20,080 nt of DNA, taken from the IMG/VR virus record IMGVR_UViG_3300009161_000301, positions 1-20,080 of that record; one strand, 5' to 3'. This document shows positions 6,100 through 12,618 of this stretch, piece by piece. Positions within the stretch are counted from its first letter, which is position 1. Every line of letters starts with the position of its first letter. Under the pieces are notes generated by a model that worked only from the letters and a program-made list of their open reading frames with translations, had not been told where the DNA came from and did no database searches. Position numbers and translations under genes: made by a program. Source of the DNA: a virus.

Positions 6100-6147
6100 T
6101 GTGAGGCGGATTCCGATACTTAGCGGAGGCTTTGCATCGGACTCACA
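6100..6147. repeat. Bulged double stem upstream of the terminator
   Basis: TGTGAG/CTCACA (6100-6105 with 6142-6147) encloses TCCGAT/ATCGGA (6112-6117 with 6136-6141), with a one-sided 6-base bulge. It lies in the 3' end of the minus-strand transcript, between the stop at 6164 and the terminator at 6063. Possibly an RNA-stabilising element. Confidence 0.4.
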
Positions 6148-6163
6148 AGTACGTGGGCATCGC

Positions 6164-6478
6164 TTATCGTTTTTGGTACGTGGGCAAAGCATCTTCCAAC
6201 GTGCGCTCGTACTCACCTGTCTCTGCAGAGAATCCGTTTGGGCGAGCAATGACTGTCCACACAACGAATGGCGTGTAGTTGTTTTGTGGAAGGAAGCACA
6301 ACGCTTTCCATGATGCGTATGTCTCACCAACAACACGCTCTCCTTTTCTTTCACATTCCAGAACAATGCCACCAGTTGTACCAACAAGGTCACCTCTGTG
6401 TAACACGTCATTGCTCCTGTCTTTTGGACTGATGTCCAAGATTGAATCAACAATCTCTTTGAATACTTGCTCGTTCAT
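6164..6478 (-). CDS. Hypothetical protein, 104 residues
   Basis: The start MNEQVFKEIVDSILDISPKD at 6478 is preceded by AAGGAG at good spacing. An alternative in-frame ATG at 6541 overlaps the stop of the upstream membrane peptide (TGATG), so a longer form is possible. The protein has a beta-rich middle (GDLVGTTGGIVLECERKG, then VVWTVIARPNGF) and ends in a short charged tail. No family recognised, although the alternation of short strands and the segment YTPFVVWTV resemble small phage proteins of unknown role. It is followed by a structured region and a strong terminator. Confidence 0.8.
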   Translation of the reverse strand: MNEQVFKEIVDSILDISPKDRSNDVLHRGDLVGTTGGIVLECERKGERVVGETYASWKALCFLPQNNYTPFVVWTVIARPNGFSAETGEYERTLEDALPTYQKR

Positions 6479-6540
6479 TTCTGCTCCTTCGTTAGGTTTG
6501 GGATAATCAGGGTATCTACTTGTCGGACACATTTCAAACA

Positions 6541-6612
6541 TCATTCCCAGAACAAATAAATCAGTAACAATGTGTAGAAGATGCACCAGCCGACTGTGGC
6601 GTAGTTGAACAT
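6541..6612 (-). CDS. Possible 23-residue single-pass membrane peptide
   Basis: The frame reads MFNYATVGWCIFYTLLLIYL plus FWE: almost entirely one hydrophobic helix of about 19 residues. Its stop overlaps an in-frame ATG of the next gene (TGATG). It is the first frame about 43 bases after the promoter-like element C. The ribosome binding site is weak (GAAAG). Tiny membrane peptides are common in phage genomes, but at this length the call rests on composition and coupling only. Confidence 0.4.
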   Translation of the reverse strand: MFNYATVGWCIFYTLLLIYLFWE

Positions 6613-6630
6613 ATTCGGGCTTTCAATAAT

Positions 6631-6687
6631 GAAGGGCTCAGAGAGTCGCAATGTTGGGGGAACATTACAGACTTTTCTGAGCCCTTC
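6631..6687 (-). promoter_or_regulatory. Nested inverted repeat carrying promoter-like element C in its loop
   Basis: GAAGGGCTCAGA (6631-6642) pairs perfectly with TCTGAGCCCTTC (6676-6687), 12 bp around a 33-base loop, just after the stop of the DUF932 gene. Inside the loop AATGTT-GGGGG-AACATT (6650-6666) is a second palindrome, overlapping the minus-strand element GTCTGTAATGTTCC (6659-6672) with core TAATGT at 6662-6667. The large stem may end the DUF932 transcript, while the element starts the next one. Confidence 0.6.
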
Positions 6688-6700
6688 TGGGTTGATAGGA

Positions 6701-7765
6701 CTATGCAGTCACCAAAGCGAGTTTGGCGAGAACCATCTTGTCGTACTCCGCTTGCTGGTTTGAAACCAAGCGAGTGTAGTTACGGTTGTAACGATTCTTG
6801 TCAGAGCCTGACAAGTGCTGATGGAATGTTGTTGTTGCCTGAACAACACCAAGTGCTGTGTTCTTCCACGGCAACACTCGTGGGTCTGTGCGCCACAAAC
6901 CATTCAACAAGTCACGCTTCGGATTCTGCTTGCCAGCAGAACGTGTGTCCTGTGTGTTGGATGGAACGATGAGTGTCTTTCCAGACTCATCCTTCATGGT
7001 GAGTTCAACCATGTTGATTGGGAACAAGTCTTTCACCAGAGCATCAAACTGATTGTCAGTTACTGCCCATGATGACAACTTCTCCAACTCTTCCATCATG
7101 TCGCTTCCTGCGCTGTAGACAATTTCCAGAGCCTCACGCAAACTGCCGAGGTCATTCAACTGTGCTGAACGGTTGTGGCGAATCTTCACCTTGTGGTCAT
7201 CGTTCTCATTGAGTGCCAACTGCAACGTGTTATCGCAGACCACCGCCTGAAGGCAACGAAGATATTGAGTCTGTCGCATACCGTCATGTGACGTTGTTGC
7301 AATGAGTGTTGGGCGAAACTCAAACCCAGAACTGCTGGAGAGATTCTCTGGTACTGAGATTTGTACCCAAGCACGACTGCCCTTCTGGAGCAATCCTGCT
7401 GAGTCAATTCCGAGTTCGCTGTTGTCAAGAATCGCTTCCAAGTTCTTCAACAACACATCTTCGTATTGGTGAATCTGGTAACGATTAGAAACAACACCAA
7501 AAACTTCTCCGTTGTTGCTGTGTGTGATTGCTTGCTTGCCTTCAATCTCTTTGAATGAACCATCAAGATTCCTTGCGTAGACAGGCTTGCTAACTGCTTG
7601 AAAACTGAAGAGTCGGCGTTTGACATCTTCGGCAGGAACGAAACCTTCGTAATGATTTGACTCATCACCTTGTTCCTCTTGCCTCCAATGCCAAGCCTTG
7701 CCACGCTTCAACGTGTTTCCAATGAGTGTCATTCGGTTGAGCCAACCGCTTGATTCTGCTGACAT
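6701..7765 (-). CDS. DUF932 (phage/plasmid-like TIGR03299-type) protein
   Basis: A 354-residue protein. Landmarks typical of DUF932: FGVVSNRYQIHQYEDVLLKN around residues 90-110, the RAWVQISVPE strand, the central TSHDGMRQTQYLRCLQAVVC segment (about 160-180), and the helical C-terminus ending in NRNYTRLVSNQQAEYDKMVL. DUF932 proteins are widespread in phages and plasmids; their biochemical role is not established and they are often encoded near replication or recombination genes. The start at 7765 has AGGAGG upstream, abutting a GC-rich hairpin. It is bounded by its own leader and the nested hairpin at 6631-6687, so it is probably monocistronic. Length is close to the family norm. Confidence 0.93.
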   Translation of the reverse strand: MSAESSGWLNRMTLIGNTLKRGKAWHWRQEEQGDESNHYEGFVPAEDVKRRLFSFQAVSKPVYARNLDGSFKEIEGKQAITHSNNGEVFGVVSNRYQIHQYEDVLLKNLEAILDNSELGIDSAGLLQKGSRAWVQISVPENLSSSSGFEFRPTLIATTSHDGMRQTQYLRCLQAVVCDNTLQLALNENDDHKVKIRHNRSAQLNDLGSLREALEIVYSAGSDMMEELEKLSSWAVTDNQFDALVKDLFPINMVELTMKDESGKTLIVPSNTQDTRSAGKQNPKRDLLNGLWRTDPRVLPWKNTALGVVQATTTFHQHLSGSDKNRYNRNYTRLVSNQQAEYDKMVLAKLALVTA

Positions 7766-7780
7766 GATTTCTTTCCTCCT

Positions 7781-7794
7781 GAGCCCGTGGGCTC
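7781..7794 (-). promoter_or_regulatory. GC-rich hairpin abutting the DUF932 ribosome binding site
   Basis: GAGCCC-GT-GGGCTC (7781-7794), a perfect 6-bp stem, ends directly next to the AGGAGG that serves the ATG at 7765. Such a stem could control translation or cap the 5' end of the mRNA; with a 2-base loop it would need to open partly to form. No clear -10/-35 pair was found further upstream. Confidence 0.4.
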
Positions 7795-7874
7795 GTTATT
7801 TGTTTGGACTAATGATTCAATCGGATGTTTTGTCTTTTTGCAACCTTTTCTTATTTTCTTTTTATTGCAAGGGT

Positions 7875-8684
7875 TTACCGCCATCCCTTGCCAAAGTCAC
7901 GAGCGTTCTTCCAGATGGTGGAGGACTCTGGTACTTCCATTGCTTTGACTGCGTGAAGTTGTCGCATGACCTGCTGGCGAATCATCGTGTTCATCGCTTG
8001 GGCGAGTGCTTGCGTGAACTCTGTTTCTGACAGCATGGACATGACAATCTTTTTGAAATCAAAGTTCTTCATTTCATCTTGAACCATTTCTTTGAAATCC
8101 ATTTCATCAATTTCATCCTGTACTACTTCGCTGAAGTCGTAACCTCGGATTTCATCTTGAATGGTTTCGCTGAAGTCAAAGTTTGAAACTTCTCTGCTAA
8201 TCATCATGTCCATTTCAGAGTTTGATGCTTTGCTGTCTTCCAACTCTGCAACCTGTGCTTCAAGCGCATCAATTCTGTTGCAAAGATTGTTCAACCACTC
8301 TGGTGCTTCTGGAACAATCTCTTCATCTTGTGATGCTGAGTTAGACACATCTTTGAATTGGAATGGATTCAAGTGGTCAATTTCCAGATGAGTTTTGTAA
8401 ATCTTTTCTGGATTCACTTTGGTGTAGTACTCCAAGTACGAAGACATTACAGAAACTCGCATTCCATTTGGCAGTCTCAACATCTCCCAACCTTCAACAG
8501 CGTCACCTGCATCAGCAAGTGTGTACGCACCATCAATCCAGTTTGCTGGAAGAAGTGTGTTCGTTCCTGTTGTCGTTGCTGGAATGAGTAAGTCGCTGTC
8601 ACCAGTCCAATGAACAACTCGTACGTAGAGTCGCTCATTTTCTGGAAGGTCATCTGCGATGTTCCAATCAGTTTGAATGTTCAT
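7875..8684 (-). CDS. Acidic protein with coiled coil and four 13-residue repeats
   Basis: A 269-residue protein starting at 8684 (MNIQTDWNIADDLPENERLY) with AAGGA 8 bases upstream. The N-terminal 115 residues are a globular, beta-rich region (LYVRVVHWTGDSDLLIPA; WIDGAYTLADAGDAVEGWEM). Residues 129-153 form a short coiled coil (LCNRIDALEAQVAELED). Residues 169-221 are a tandem repeat of 13 residues with pattern (F/Y/M)DF(S/K)(E/K)xVQDE(I/M). The C-terminus is helical and basic. No family is recognised for the front part; such proteins are common in phage early regions. It follows two coupled genes from promoter element D and is the last gene of that unit. Confidence 0.85.
   Translation of the reverse strand: MNIQTDWNIADDLPENERLYVRVVHWTGDSDLLIPATTTGTNTLLPANWIDGAYTLADAGDAVEGWEMLRLPNGMRVSVMSSYLEYYTKVNPEKIYKTHLEIDHLNPFQFKDVSNSASQDEEIVPEAPEWLNNLCNRIDALEAQVAELEDSKASNSEMDMMISREVSNFDFSETIQDEIRGYDFSEVVQDEIDEMDFKEMVQDEMKNFDFKKIVMSMLSETEFTQALAQAMNTMIRQQVMRQLHAVKAMEVPESSTIWKNARDFGKGWR
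8022..8180 (-). repeat. Four tandem 39-base coding repeats
   Basis: Within the gene at 7875-8684, FDF, YDF, MDF and FDF start at residues 169, 182, 195 and 208, an exact 13-residue (39-base) period; the fourth copy is degraded after FDFKKIV. At DNA level the units share TTTCATCTTGAA-like and TCGCTGAAGTC-like pieces on the plus strand. Confidence 0.8.
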
Positions 8685-8686
8685 GT

Positions 8687-9121
8687 TTACTTTCCTTCTT
8701 TCGTTGTCCAATGGGTTTTGATTTCATCTTTGATTGCGGTGGTAAATGTATCCCACATATAGTCCGAGTTCAAACATCCAGCGAACGATTCCAAATCTTC
8801 TTTTGGCAATCCAGCGAAATACTTTGCTTTTTCTGTTTCATCTTCGCTGAAGTAGAACGCTGAGTTCTCTTGCAACTCTTGTTGAATTGCAACTGGACTA
8901 AATGCAATGGAGTTTGAGTAATTCAAATCCCCGTAACCGCATCCTTCAAGCATTGGCTCCAACTCTTTACCCAGTTGTTCTGCGAGTTCCAATACATCTC
9001 CATCGCCACCTTGAAAGATTTCTTCTTGGTCTTGCTCCGAGAGTTCATCTACATCAACGATGACGCAATGTTCAACGTACAGAATTGTTCCAGATTGCTG
9101 GCAAATAATAATCTTTGACAT
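8687..9121 (-). CDS. Hypothetical acidic protein, 144 residues
   Basis: It starts at 9121 within TGATG, overlapping the stop of the preceding gene, and ends 2 bases before the next start. The N-terminus (MSKIIICQQSGTILYVEHCV) looks like a short beta hairpin, followed by a strongly acidic stretch (DVDELSEQDQEEIFQGGDGD). The C-terminal half is helical, with conserved-looking SDYMWDTFTTAIKDEIKTHW. No family recognised. The middle gene of a three-gene unit from promoter element D. Confidence 0.82.
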   Translation of the reverse strand: MSKIIICQQSGTILYVEHCVIVDVDELSEQDQEEIFQGGDGDVLELAEQLGKELEPMLEGCGYGDLNYSNSIAFSPVAIQQELQENSAFYFSEDETEKAKYFAGLPKEDLESFAGCLNSDYMWDTFTTAIKDEIKTHWTTKEGK

Positions 9122-9381
9122 CAGCGCACCACCACATCGTACTCAGTTACATAAAAGTCTTCGTGACTGACTGACATATGTCCGTTCATCAATCCTTTCA
9201 ACTCTTCAACACCACCTGTTGCGTAGAAGAAGATTTGGTCATCTGGATGTCCAAACACATCTGCAACTACATCTCCGTTTTCATCTGTGACTTCATCACC
9301 AAATGAAATGTAAACGTAGTGGTCTTTCTTTGCTTCATCATCCCAATATCGGATGGTTGCATTCGCACCTTCTGGTTTCAC
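9121..9381 (-). CDS. Hypothetical protein, 86 residues (GTG start preferred)
   Basis: An ATG at 9411 opens the same frame but has no ribosome binding site and lies only about 12 bases from the expected transcription start. The GTG at 9381 (VKPEGANATIRYWDDEAKKD) has GAGGAG 6 bases upstream and is preferred; a leaderless ATG start remains possible, as leaderless mRNAs are common in Actinobacteria. The protein is acidic, with beta-strand pairs (DHYVYISFGDE; EDFYVTEYDVVVR). No family recognised. First gene of the unit 9381-7875. Confidence 0.78.
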   Translation of the reverse strand: MKPEGANATIRYWDDEAKKDHYVYISFGDEVTDENGDVVADVFGHPDDQIFFYATGGVEELKGLMNGHMSVSHEDFYVTEYDVVVR

Positions 9382-9428
9382 TTTCGCTCCTCTGTTTGTT
9401 GGGACTCTCATTGAATCAGATTGGAACG

Positions 9429-9441
9429 GACATTACAACCT
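9429..9441 (-). promoter_or_regulatory. Promoter-like element GTTGTAATGTCC (copy D)
   Basis: Minus-strand core TAATGT at 9430-9435, with an AAAAAGG stretch just upstream, located between the terminator at 9461-9501 and the GTG at 9381. It differs from the other copies by T for C before TGTAATGT. Confidence 0.5.
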
Positions 9442-9460
9442 TTTTCCATAGAAATGCGAA

Positions 9461-9501
9461 AGCCCCAGATGCCACTCACTAGGAGAGCATTATCTGGGGC
9501 T
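9461..9501 (-). terminator. Terminator hairpin
   Basis: AGCCCCAGAT (9461-9470) pairs perfectly with ATCTGGGGCT (9492-9501) around a 21-base loop. On the minus strand it is the last of four consecutive hairpins after the stop at 9612 and is followed by only three T, so it may rely on the preceding structures. Confidence 0.65.
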
Positions 9502-9502
9502 C

Positions 9503-9605
9503 AATGTCATACCGAAACCCAAATCGGTATGACATTACCTCTGCTATTACTCAGAGGCTCGCTTGGTTACCTGTCAAACGAAAGGAGGAAAGGAGACAGG
9601 CAACC
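9503..9605 (-). other. Run of three further hairpins after the long operon
   Basis: In minus-strand order: GGTTGCCTGTC/GACAGGTAACC (9595-9605 with 9565-9575, one mismatch), CCTCTG/CAGAGG (9538-9543 with 9552-9557) and AATGTCATACCGA/TCGGTATGACATT (9503-9515 with 9524-9536, a perfect 13-bp stem with an 8-base loop). With the hairpin at 9461-9501, most of the 145 bases between the stop at 9612 and promoter D can pair. It could be a composite terminator, an mRNA 3'-end protector or a processed small RNA. Confidence 0.55.
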
Positions 9606-9611
9606 AATTCT

Positions 9612-9827
9612 TTACCAAAGTGCTTTTACATACTTATGTGTGTCTTCACTTACGGCATCTTTGTGGAACGGGTCGTGCATTGATGAGCGAAGTGTTTCGG
9701 CAACATCGGAACGCACGTTGGACAGAACATTGAAATACGCTTGACCGTATCGCCATGTTGGTTTGAACTGGGCGTAGTACTTCTCTACACGCTCCAAGAA
9801 CTCTGTGTACGTAACTTTCTCTTTCAT
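9612..9827 (-). CDS. Small protein, 71 residues, with FNVLSNVR...DPFHKD pattern
   Basis: The start at 9827 overlaps the preceding stop (ATGA). The core YGQAYFNVLSNVRSDVAETL followed by DPFHKDAV resembles a recurrent family of short phage and bacterial proteins of unknown function ('FNxLxxxRPDLAxxIR...DPFYxD'); I recognise the pattern but no function. Helical, no cysteines. It is the last gene of the operon that starts at 13021, and is followed by the hairpin cluster. Confidence 0.82.
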   Translation of the reverse strand: MKEKVTYTEFLERVEKYYAQFKPTWRYGQAYFNVLSNVRSDVAETLRSSMHDPFHKDAVSEDTHKYVKALW

Positions 9828-10264
9828 TGCACTCCCATCAAATACTCAACACTAAATTGAACTGCATCAAACAAGTCATGTGTTACGTACAAGCCTTCTC
9901 CGCCAGAACTGTTGTTTGCATCAAACACTTCAAACCACGGATTGTTCACGTACACGAATCGCTTTCGTTCTGTTACGAACTCATCAAGCGTTTCATCGTT
10001 AGTGATTCCCCATTGCTCCAAGTCAGTTGCGTTGTAAATCGCTCCATAATGGTCGTGACCTTTGGACACAATGTCAATCTTCAATTCACCTTGAACACAT
10101 ACTGCGAGTTGCATGGTCGGGCTTTGTGCAAACACAACGGTCTTGTTTGTACCTCCGACATACCATTCCGCACCAGCACGAGACAAGTTTGGTGGAACAT
10201 TCCAGATGACTTGTGGGACATTACGAACATTCCCACCTGTGACAATGATATTTCCTGTGCTCAT
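9824..10264 (-). CDS. Hypothetical protein, 146 residues
   Basis: It starts at 10264 in an ATGA overlap with the upstream gene and ends in an ATGA overlap with the downstream gene. The protein is beta-rich (VVFAQSPTMQLAVCVQGEL; KIDIVSKGHDHYGAIYNATD) with a C-terminal helix. No known motif or membrane segment. Four-base overlaps on both sides point to obligate translational coupling and correct start choice. Confidence 0.82.
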   Translation of the reverse strand: MSTGNIIVTGGNVRNVPQVIWNVPPNLSRAGAEWYVGGTNKTVVFAQSPTMQLAVCVQGELKIDIVSKGHDHYGAIYNATDLEQWGITNDETLDEFVTERKRFVYVNNPWFEVFDANNSSGGEGLYVTHDLFDAVQFSVEYLMGVQ

Positions 10265-10572
10265 TCTTCTTCTCCTCTTGCTACATCAAGACAAAGCAAT
10301 GCAACGCTTGCATCGGTATCAATTTCTTGAATCGTTTGCCCGTTCCATTCAACAGCGTGATATGGGTACGCAGTTGCTCGCATGAATGGTTCTCCATACA
10401 CCGAGATGTTGATGTCCCATTCCCCACCGCCGAGTGCATCTGGGATTGTTACACCTTGCCATTCGTCAAAGTCACCGTAGAACACCTTCTGTTCACGAAT
10501 CGCTTTCTCTGCCAAATGCAATGCTTCTTCTGTGAGATAGTGAACTAACTCTTCGCTTTTTGTCAAGAACAT
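10261..10572 (-). CDS. Hypothetical protein, 103 residues
   Basis: The start at 10572 has GGAGG 5 bases upstream and overlaps the previous gene by 10 bases; the stop overlaps the next start (ATGA). The N-terminal 30 residues are helical (SEELVHYLTEEALHLAEKAI), followed by a beta-rich, Gly/Trp-containing region (DALGGGEWDINISVYGEP). It ends in an acidic tail. No family recognised. Part of the coupled operon of small acidic proteins. Confidence 0.82.
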   Translation of the reverse strand: MFLTKSEELVHYLTEEALHLAEKAIREQKVFYGDFDEWQGVTIPDALGGGEWDINISVYGEPFMRATAYPYHAVEWNGQTIQEIDTDASVALLCLDVARGEEE

Positions 10573-10796
10573 ACTTCCTCCAAGTATTCCAAATCAATGT
10601 TGTATAAAATAACCGTGTGACCTTCTGGAGCGTGAAACTTTACAAACGCTCCGTCAAACTCCTCTTCCATGTCTTCATTTACATTACAGACATATTTGAG
10701 TTTCGCAATATCCTCGTCACCATAAAACTGGTTGGTGTTGAGTGCTGGAATCAGCAAATCGTCTGCAACTAAATCGGGGCGAACAATGTGTGGCAT
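10563..10796 (-). CDS. Hypothetical acidic protein, 77 residues
   Basis: The ATG at 10796 (MPHIVRPDLVADDLLIPALN) is chosen because it overlaps the upstream stop (TAATG); the ATG at 10814 would lie inside the previous gene. The protein is acidic, with a central KLKYVCNVNEDMEEEFDG and a closing ILYNIDLEYLEEV. No cysteine cluster or membrane segment. No family recognised. Confidence 0.8.
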   Translation of the reverse strand: MPHIVRPDLVADDLLIPALNTNQFYGDEDIAKLKYVCNVNEDMEEEFDGAFVKFHAPEGHTVILYNIDLEYLEEVCS

Positions 10797-11302
10797 TAGA
10801 AGTGAAAATCCCACATAACAACGAATTGTTCTTCTGGCTTTGCAACAACACGATTGCGGAAGTCTTTCAAGTTTGTGCTGTGGTACTCAATATCAAATAC
10901 TTGTGAGTGTGAGCAGTAACCTTCGGACTCAACAATTTTGAGTGCCTTCTTTGCTCGGTACACCGCCAAGTAATCGTCACCAAAGTAGTCTTTGTCATCA
11001 GACTGATTTTTTCTGCCAATGCTTACAAGTTCGGAAATGGTGTAATTACCAACTTGGTCAATAAGTCGTTCAAGTTCCTGTTCCATTCCTTCTTGCCATT
11101 CTTTGATTTTCTTTTCAAAGAGTTCTTCATTGCCTTTGTAACAGAGAATGTTTGAACCATCAAACTCTCCATCCCATCTTCCGCCGATTTCGCTCCAGTC
11201 TGACCAACCGTTCTGAGCGTACGATTCAACGAAATCATTTACTTTGTATTCTGCTTCTTTTTTGTCAGTTGCTTGAACTAACAGAATGTGTCCGATGTGC
11301 AT
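10796..11302 (-). CDS. Phage protein with W-SDW-IGGRWDG motif, 168 residues
   Basis: Start at 11302 with AAGGAG upstream. The N-terminal region has a ferredoxin-like beta-alpha pattern (GHILLVQATDKKEAEYKV) and then NGWSDWSEIGGRWDGEFDG, a motif I associate with a widespread family of phage proteins of unknown function that carry 'DWxxIGGRW'. The central part is helical and charged (EKKIKEWQEGMEQELERLID), and the C-terminus is aromatic (QFVVMWDFHF). The neighbouring YubB-like protein also has a ferredoxin-like fold, so the two may work together. Family recognition is by motif only. Confidence 0.85.
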   Translation of the reverse strand: MHIGHILLVQATDKKEAEYKVNDFVESYAQNGWSDWSEIGGRWDGEFDGSNILCYKGNEELFEKKIKEWQEGMEQELERLIDQVGNYTISELVSIGRKNQSDDKDYFGDDYLAVYRAKKALKIVESEGYCSHSQVFDIEYHSTNLKDFRNRVVAKPEEQFVVMWDFHF

Positions 11303-11312
11303 GATGTCTCCT

Positions 11313-11996
11313 TTATTGGGTTTGGGTTTGCTTAGACAACTTTACAGGTGCTGGGAGAGAAAGCAACGCCTCTTCCAACATTTTTCCAATCTCTTCCTGA
11401 ACAAGGTCTTCCATCTCGTAATGAACTTCTCCAGTATCGTCATTTGACATTCTCTTGAAGATGTCAATCCATTTTTCATCTTCTGAGTTTGCAATGTCAA
11501 TGAATGATTCAAAGAATTGACCACCACGGTAGTGAGCAGTCAGGCCGTAGAAGCCCATACCCATCTCTTCGTAAGTTTCAATGAATGCGAGTGTTGGATA
11601 CAAGTTGCTGATGTTTTGCCACAATGGTGAACAAGGTGACCATGCAGTTTGATAACTAAACTCTGCATAATTTCGTGTAATGAGGTTCTGGTAAATCTCT
11701 GCTGGTGACCATTTAGTTCCCCAGTTAGCAATGTTCCAGTCGTACCAATCTTTGTACCCGTACATTACAATGTTTTCTGCTTGCTTCTTCTCGTGCGCTT
11801 CTTTTTCTGGGCTACCTTCGGCATACCATCCTGAAACGGTGTTTGCCAATGCATCTGGTGTTGGGTGCAACTTGGTGAAATCGTAAACCGATTCATCATC
11901 GGTATTGCATCCATCAATTCTGACCCAATACAAGAAGTCAAGAAGTTCGTTTGCTTCTCCGACTACGGTGATTGTGTTGTTGCAGTAATTAGGCAT
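11313..11996 (-). CDS. YubB/Api92-like ferredoxin-fold protein (DUF1281-type)
   Basis: A 227-residue protein beginning MPNYCNNTITVVGEANELLD, the hallmark N-terminus of the YubB/Api92-like family found in phages and conjugative plasmids. Other signatures: IANWGTKWSPAEIY (about residues 89-102), FSYQTAWSPCSPLWQNISNLYP split across 113-134, and ETYEEMGMGFYG (about 140-151). The family's role is unknown; plasmid members sit among anti-restriction and establishment genes. The start overlaps the previous stop by 8 bases. The C-terminal 60 residues are acidic and helical. Part of the 13021-9612 operon. Confidence 0.92.
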   Translation of the reverse strand: MPNYCNNTITVVGEANELLDFLYWVRIDGCNTDDESVYDFTKLHPTPDALANTVSGWYAEGSPEKEAHEKKQAENIVMYGYKDWYDWNIANWGTKWSPAEIYQNLITRNYAEFSYQTAWSPCSPLWQNISNLYPTLAFIETYEEMGMGFYGLTAHYRGGQFFESFIDIANSEDEKWIDIFKRMSNDDTGEVHYEMEDLVQEEIGKMLEEALLSLPAPVKLSKQTQTQ

Positions 11997-12306
11997 TTTC
12001 CTCTTCCTCTTCTTCGTAAATATCTACTTGGACTTCCATGTATTCCTGTGTGCATGGATTTTCAGTAACAAAGTATCCGATGCGATTGACCCAATGGTAA
12101 CCACTCATAATCCATGTGCCTTCGTCACCATCTACCCATGTCCAAATGTTTGCATCTGGTTGTTTGGCAATGAACTCCAAGTCCTCTCCGTAGGTTTCAA
12201 ACATCGTGCCATTCCATCCCATGTCACCATTTGGATTTTGAATTGGTTTGAATGTTGTTTCCCACAACTCCAAATCCTTTTCCATTTGTTCTGTCACCTC
12301 AGCCAT
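11989..12306 (-). CDS. Hypothetical acidic protein, 105 residues
   Basis: It begins at 12306 in a TAATG overlap with GGAGG upstream. The middle is rich in Trp and Gly (NPNGDMGWNGTMF; WTWVDGDEGTWIMSGYHWVN) and the C-terminus is a polyglutamate tail (YEEEEEENA). Strong negative charge suggests a DNA-mimic or binding partner, but this is speculative. No family recognised. The stop lies within the start of the YubB-like gene. Confidence 0.82.
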   Translation of the reverse strand: MAEVTEQMEKDLELWETTFKPIQNPNGDMGWNGTMFETYGEDLEFIAKQPDANIWTWVDGDEGTWIMSGYHWVNRIGYFVTENPCTQEYMEVQVDIYEEEEEENA

Positions 12307-12500
12307 TATTCCTCCTCCTTCAAGAGTTCAACTGTTTCGTACAACACTTGTTGTAACACCTCGTTACCCAATTCCACAACACGTTCGTGGACATAACCTT
12401 CAACTTCTTCCATTGCTTCAATGCACTCGGCTTTTGACCAATGTGGGTACATTGCTTGGGCATCTTCCCAAGACCACTTGACTACAACTTCACTTGCCAT
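12306..12500 (-). CDS. Small acidic helical protein, 64 residues
   Basis: Start at 12500 with GGAGG 8 bases upstream, overlapping the preceding small gene by 11 bases. Begins MASEVVVKWSWEDAQAMYPH and ends in a long acidic helix (VLYETVELLKEEE). No metal site or membrane segment. No family recognised; the mixture of Trp, Glu and Val resembles its neighbours. The stop forms TAATG with the next start. Confidence 0.78.
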   Translation of the reverse strand: MASEVVVKWSWEDAQAMYPHWSKAECIEAMEEVEGYVHERVVELGNEVLQQVLYETVELLKEEE

Positions 12501-12618
12501 GAATGTTCCTCCAGATTCTCATTGCGAAGTATGTTTGTGCGCTTCCGTATGCGATACCAGTCCACATCCAGATTGTTTCTGTTTGAAGTGTGATTGTTAC
12601 GTCTGCAAGAATTGACAT
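12490..12618 (-). CDS. Small protein, 42 residues, possible membrane segment
   Basis: A short frame not found by length-based calling: MSILADVTITLQTETIWMWT, then GIAYGSAQTYFAMRIWRNIHGK. Its ATG overlaps the stop of the upstream gene (TAATG), with GGGAGGAA ahead of it, and it continues to 11 bases inside the next gene. Residues 15-36 are aromatic and hydrophobic and may insert in the membrane. It fills an otherwise empty gap in a tightly packed operon, which strengthens the call. Confidence 0.7.
   Translation of the reverse strand: MSILADVTITLQTETIWMWTGIAYGSAQTYFAMRIWRNIHGK

Noticed and set aside
9827-10330. Long plus-strand frame of 167 codons
   Set aside because: Antisense shadow of two coupled minus-strand genes; no ribosome binding site, cysteine- and serine-rich composition typical of reversed coding sequence.
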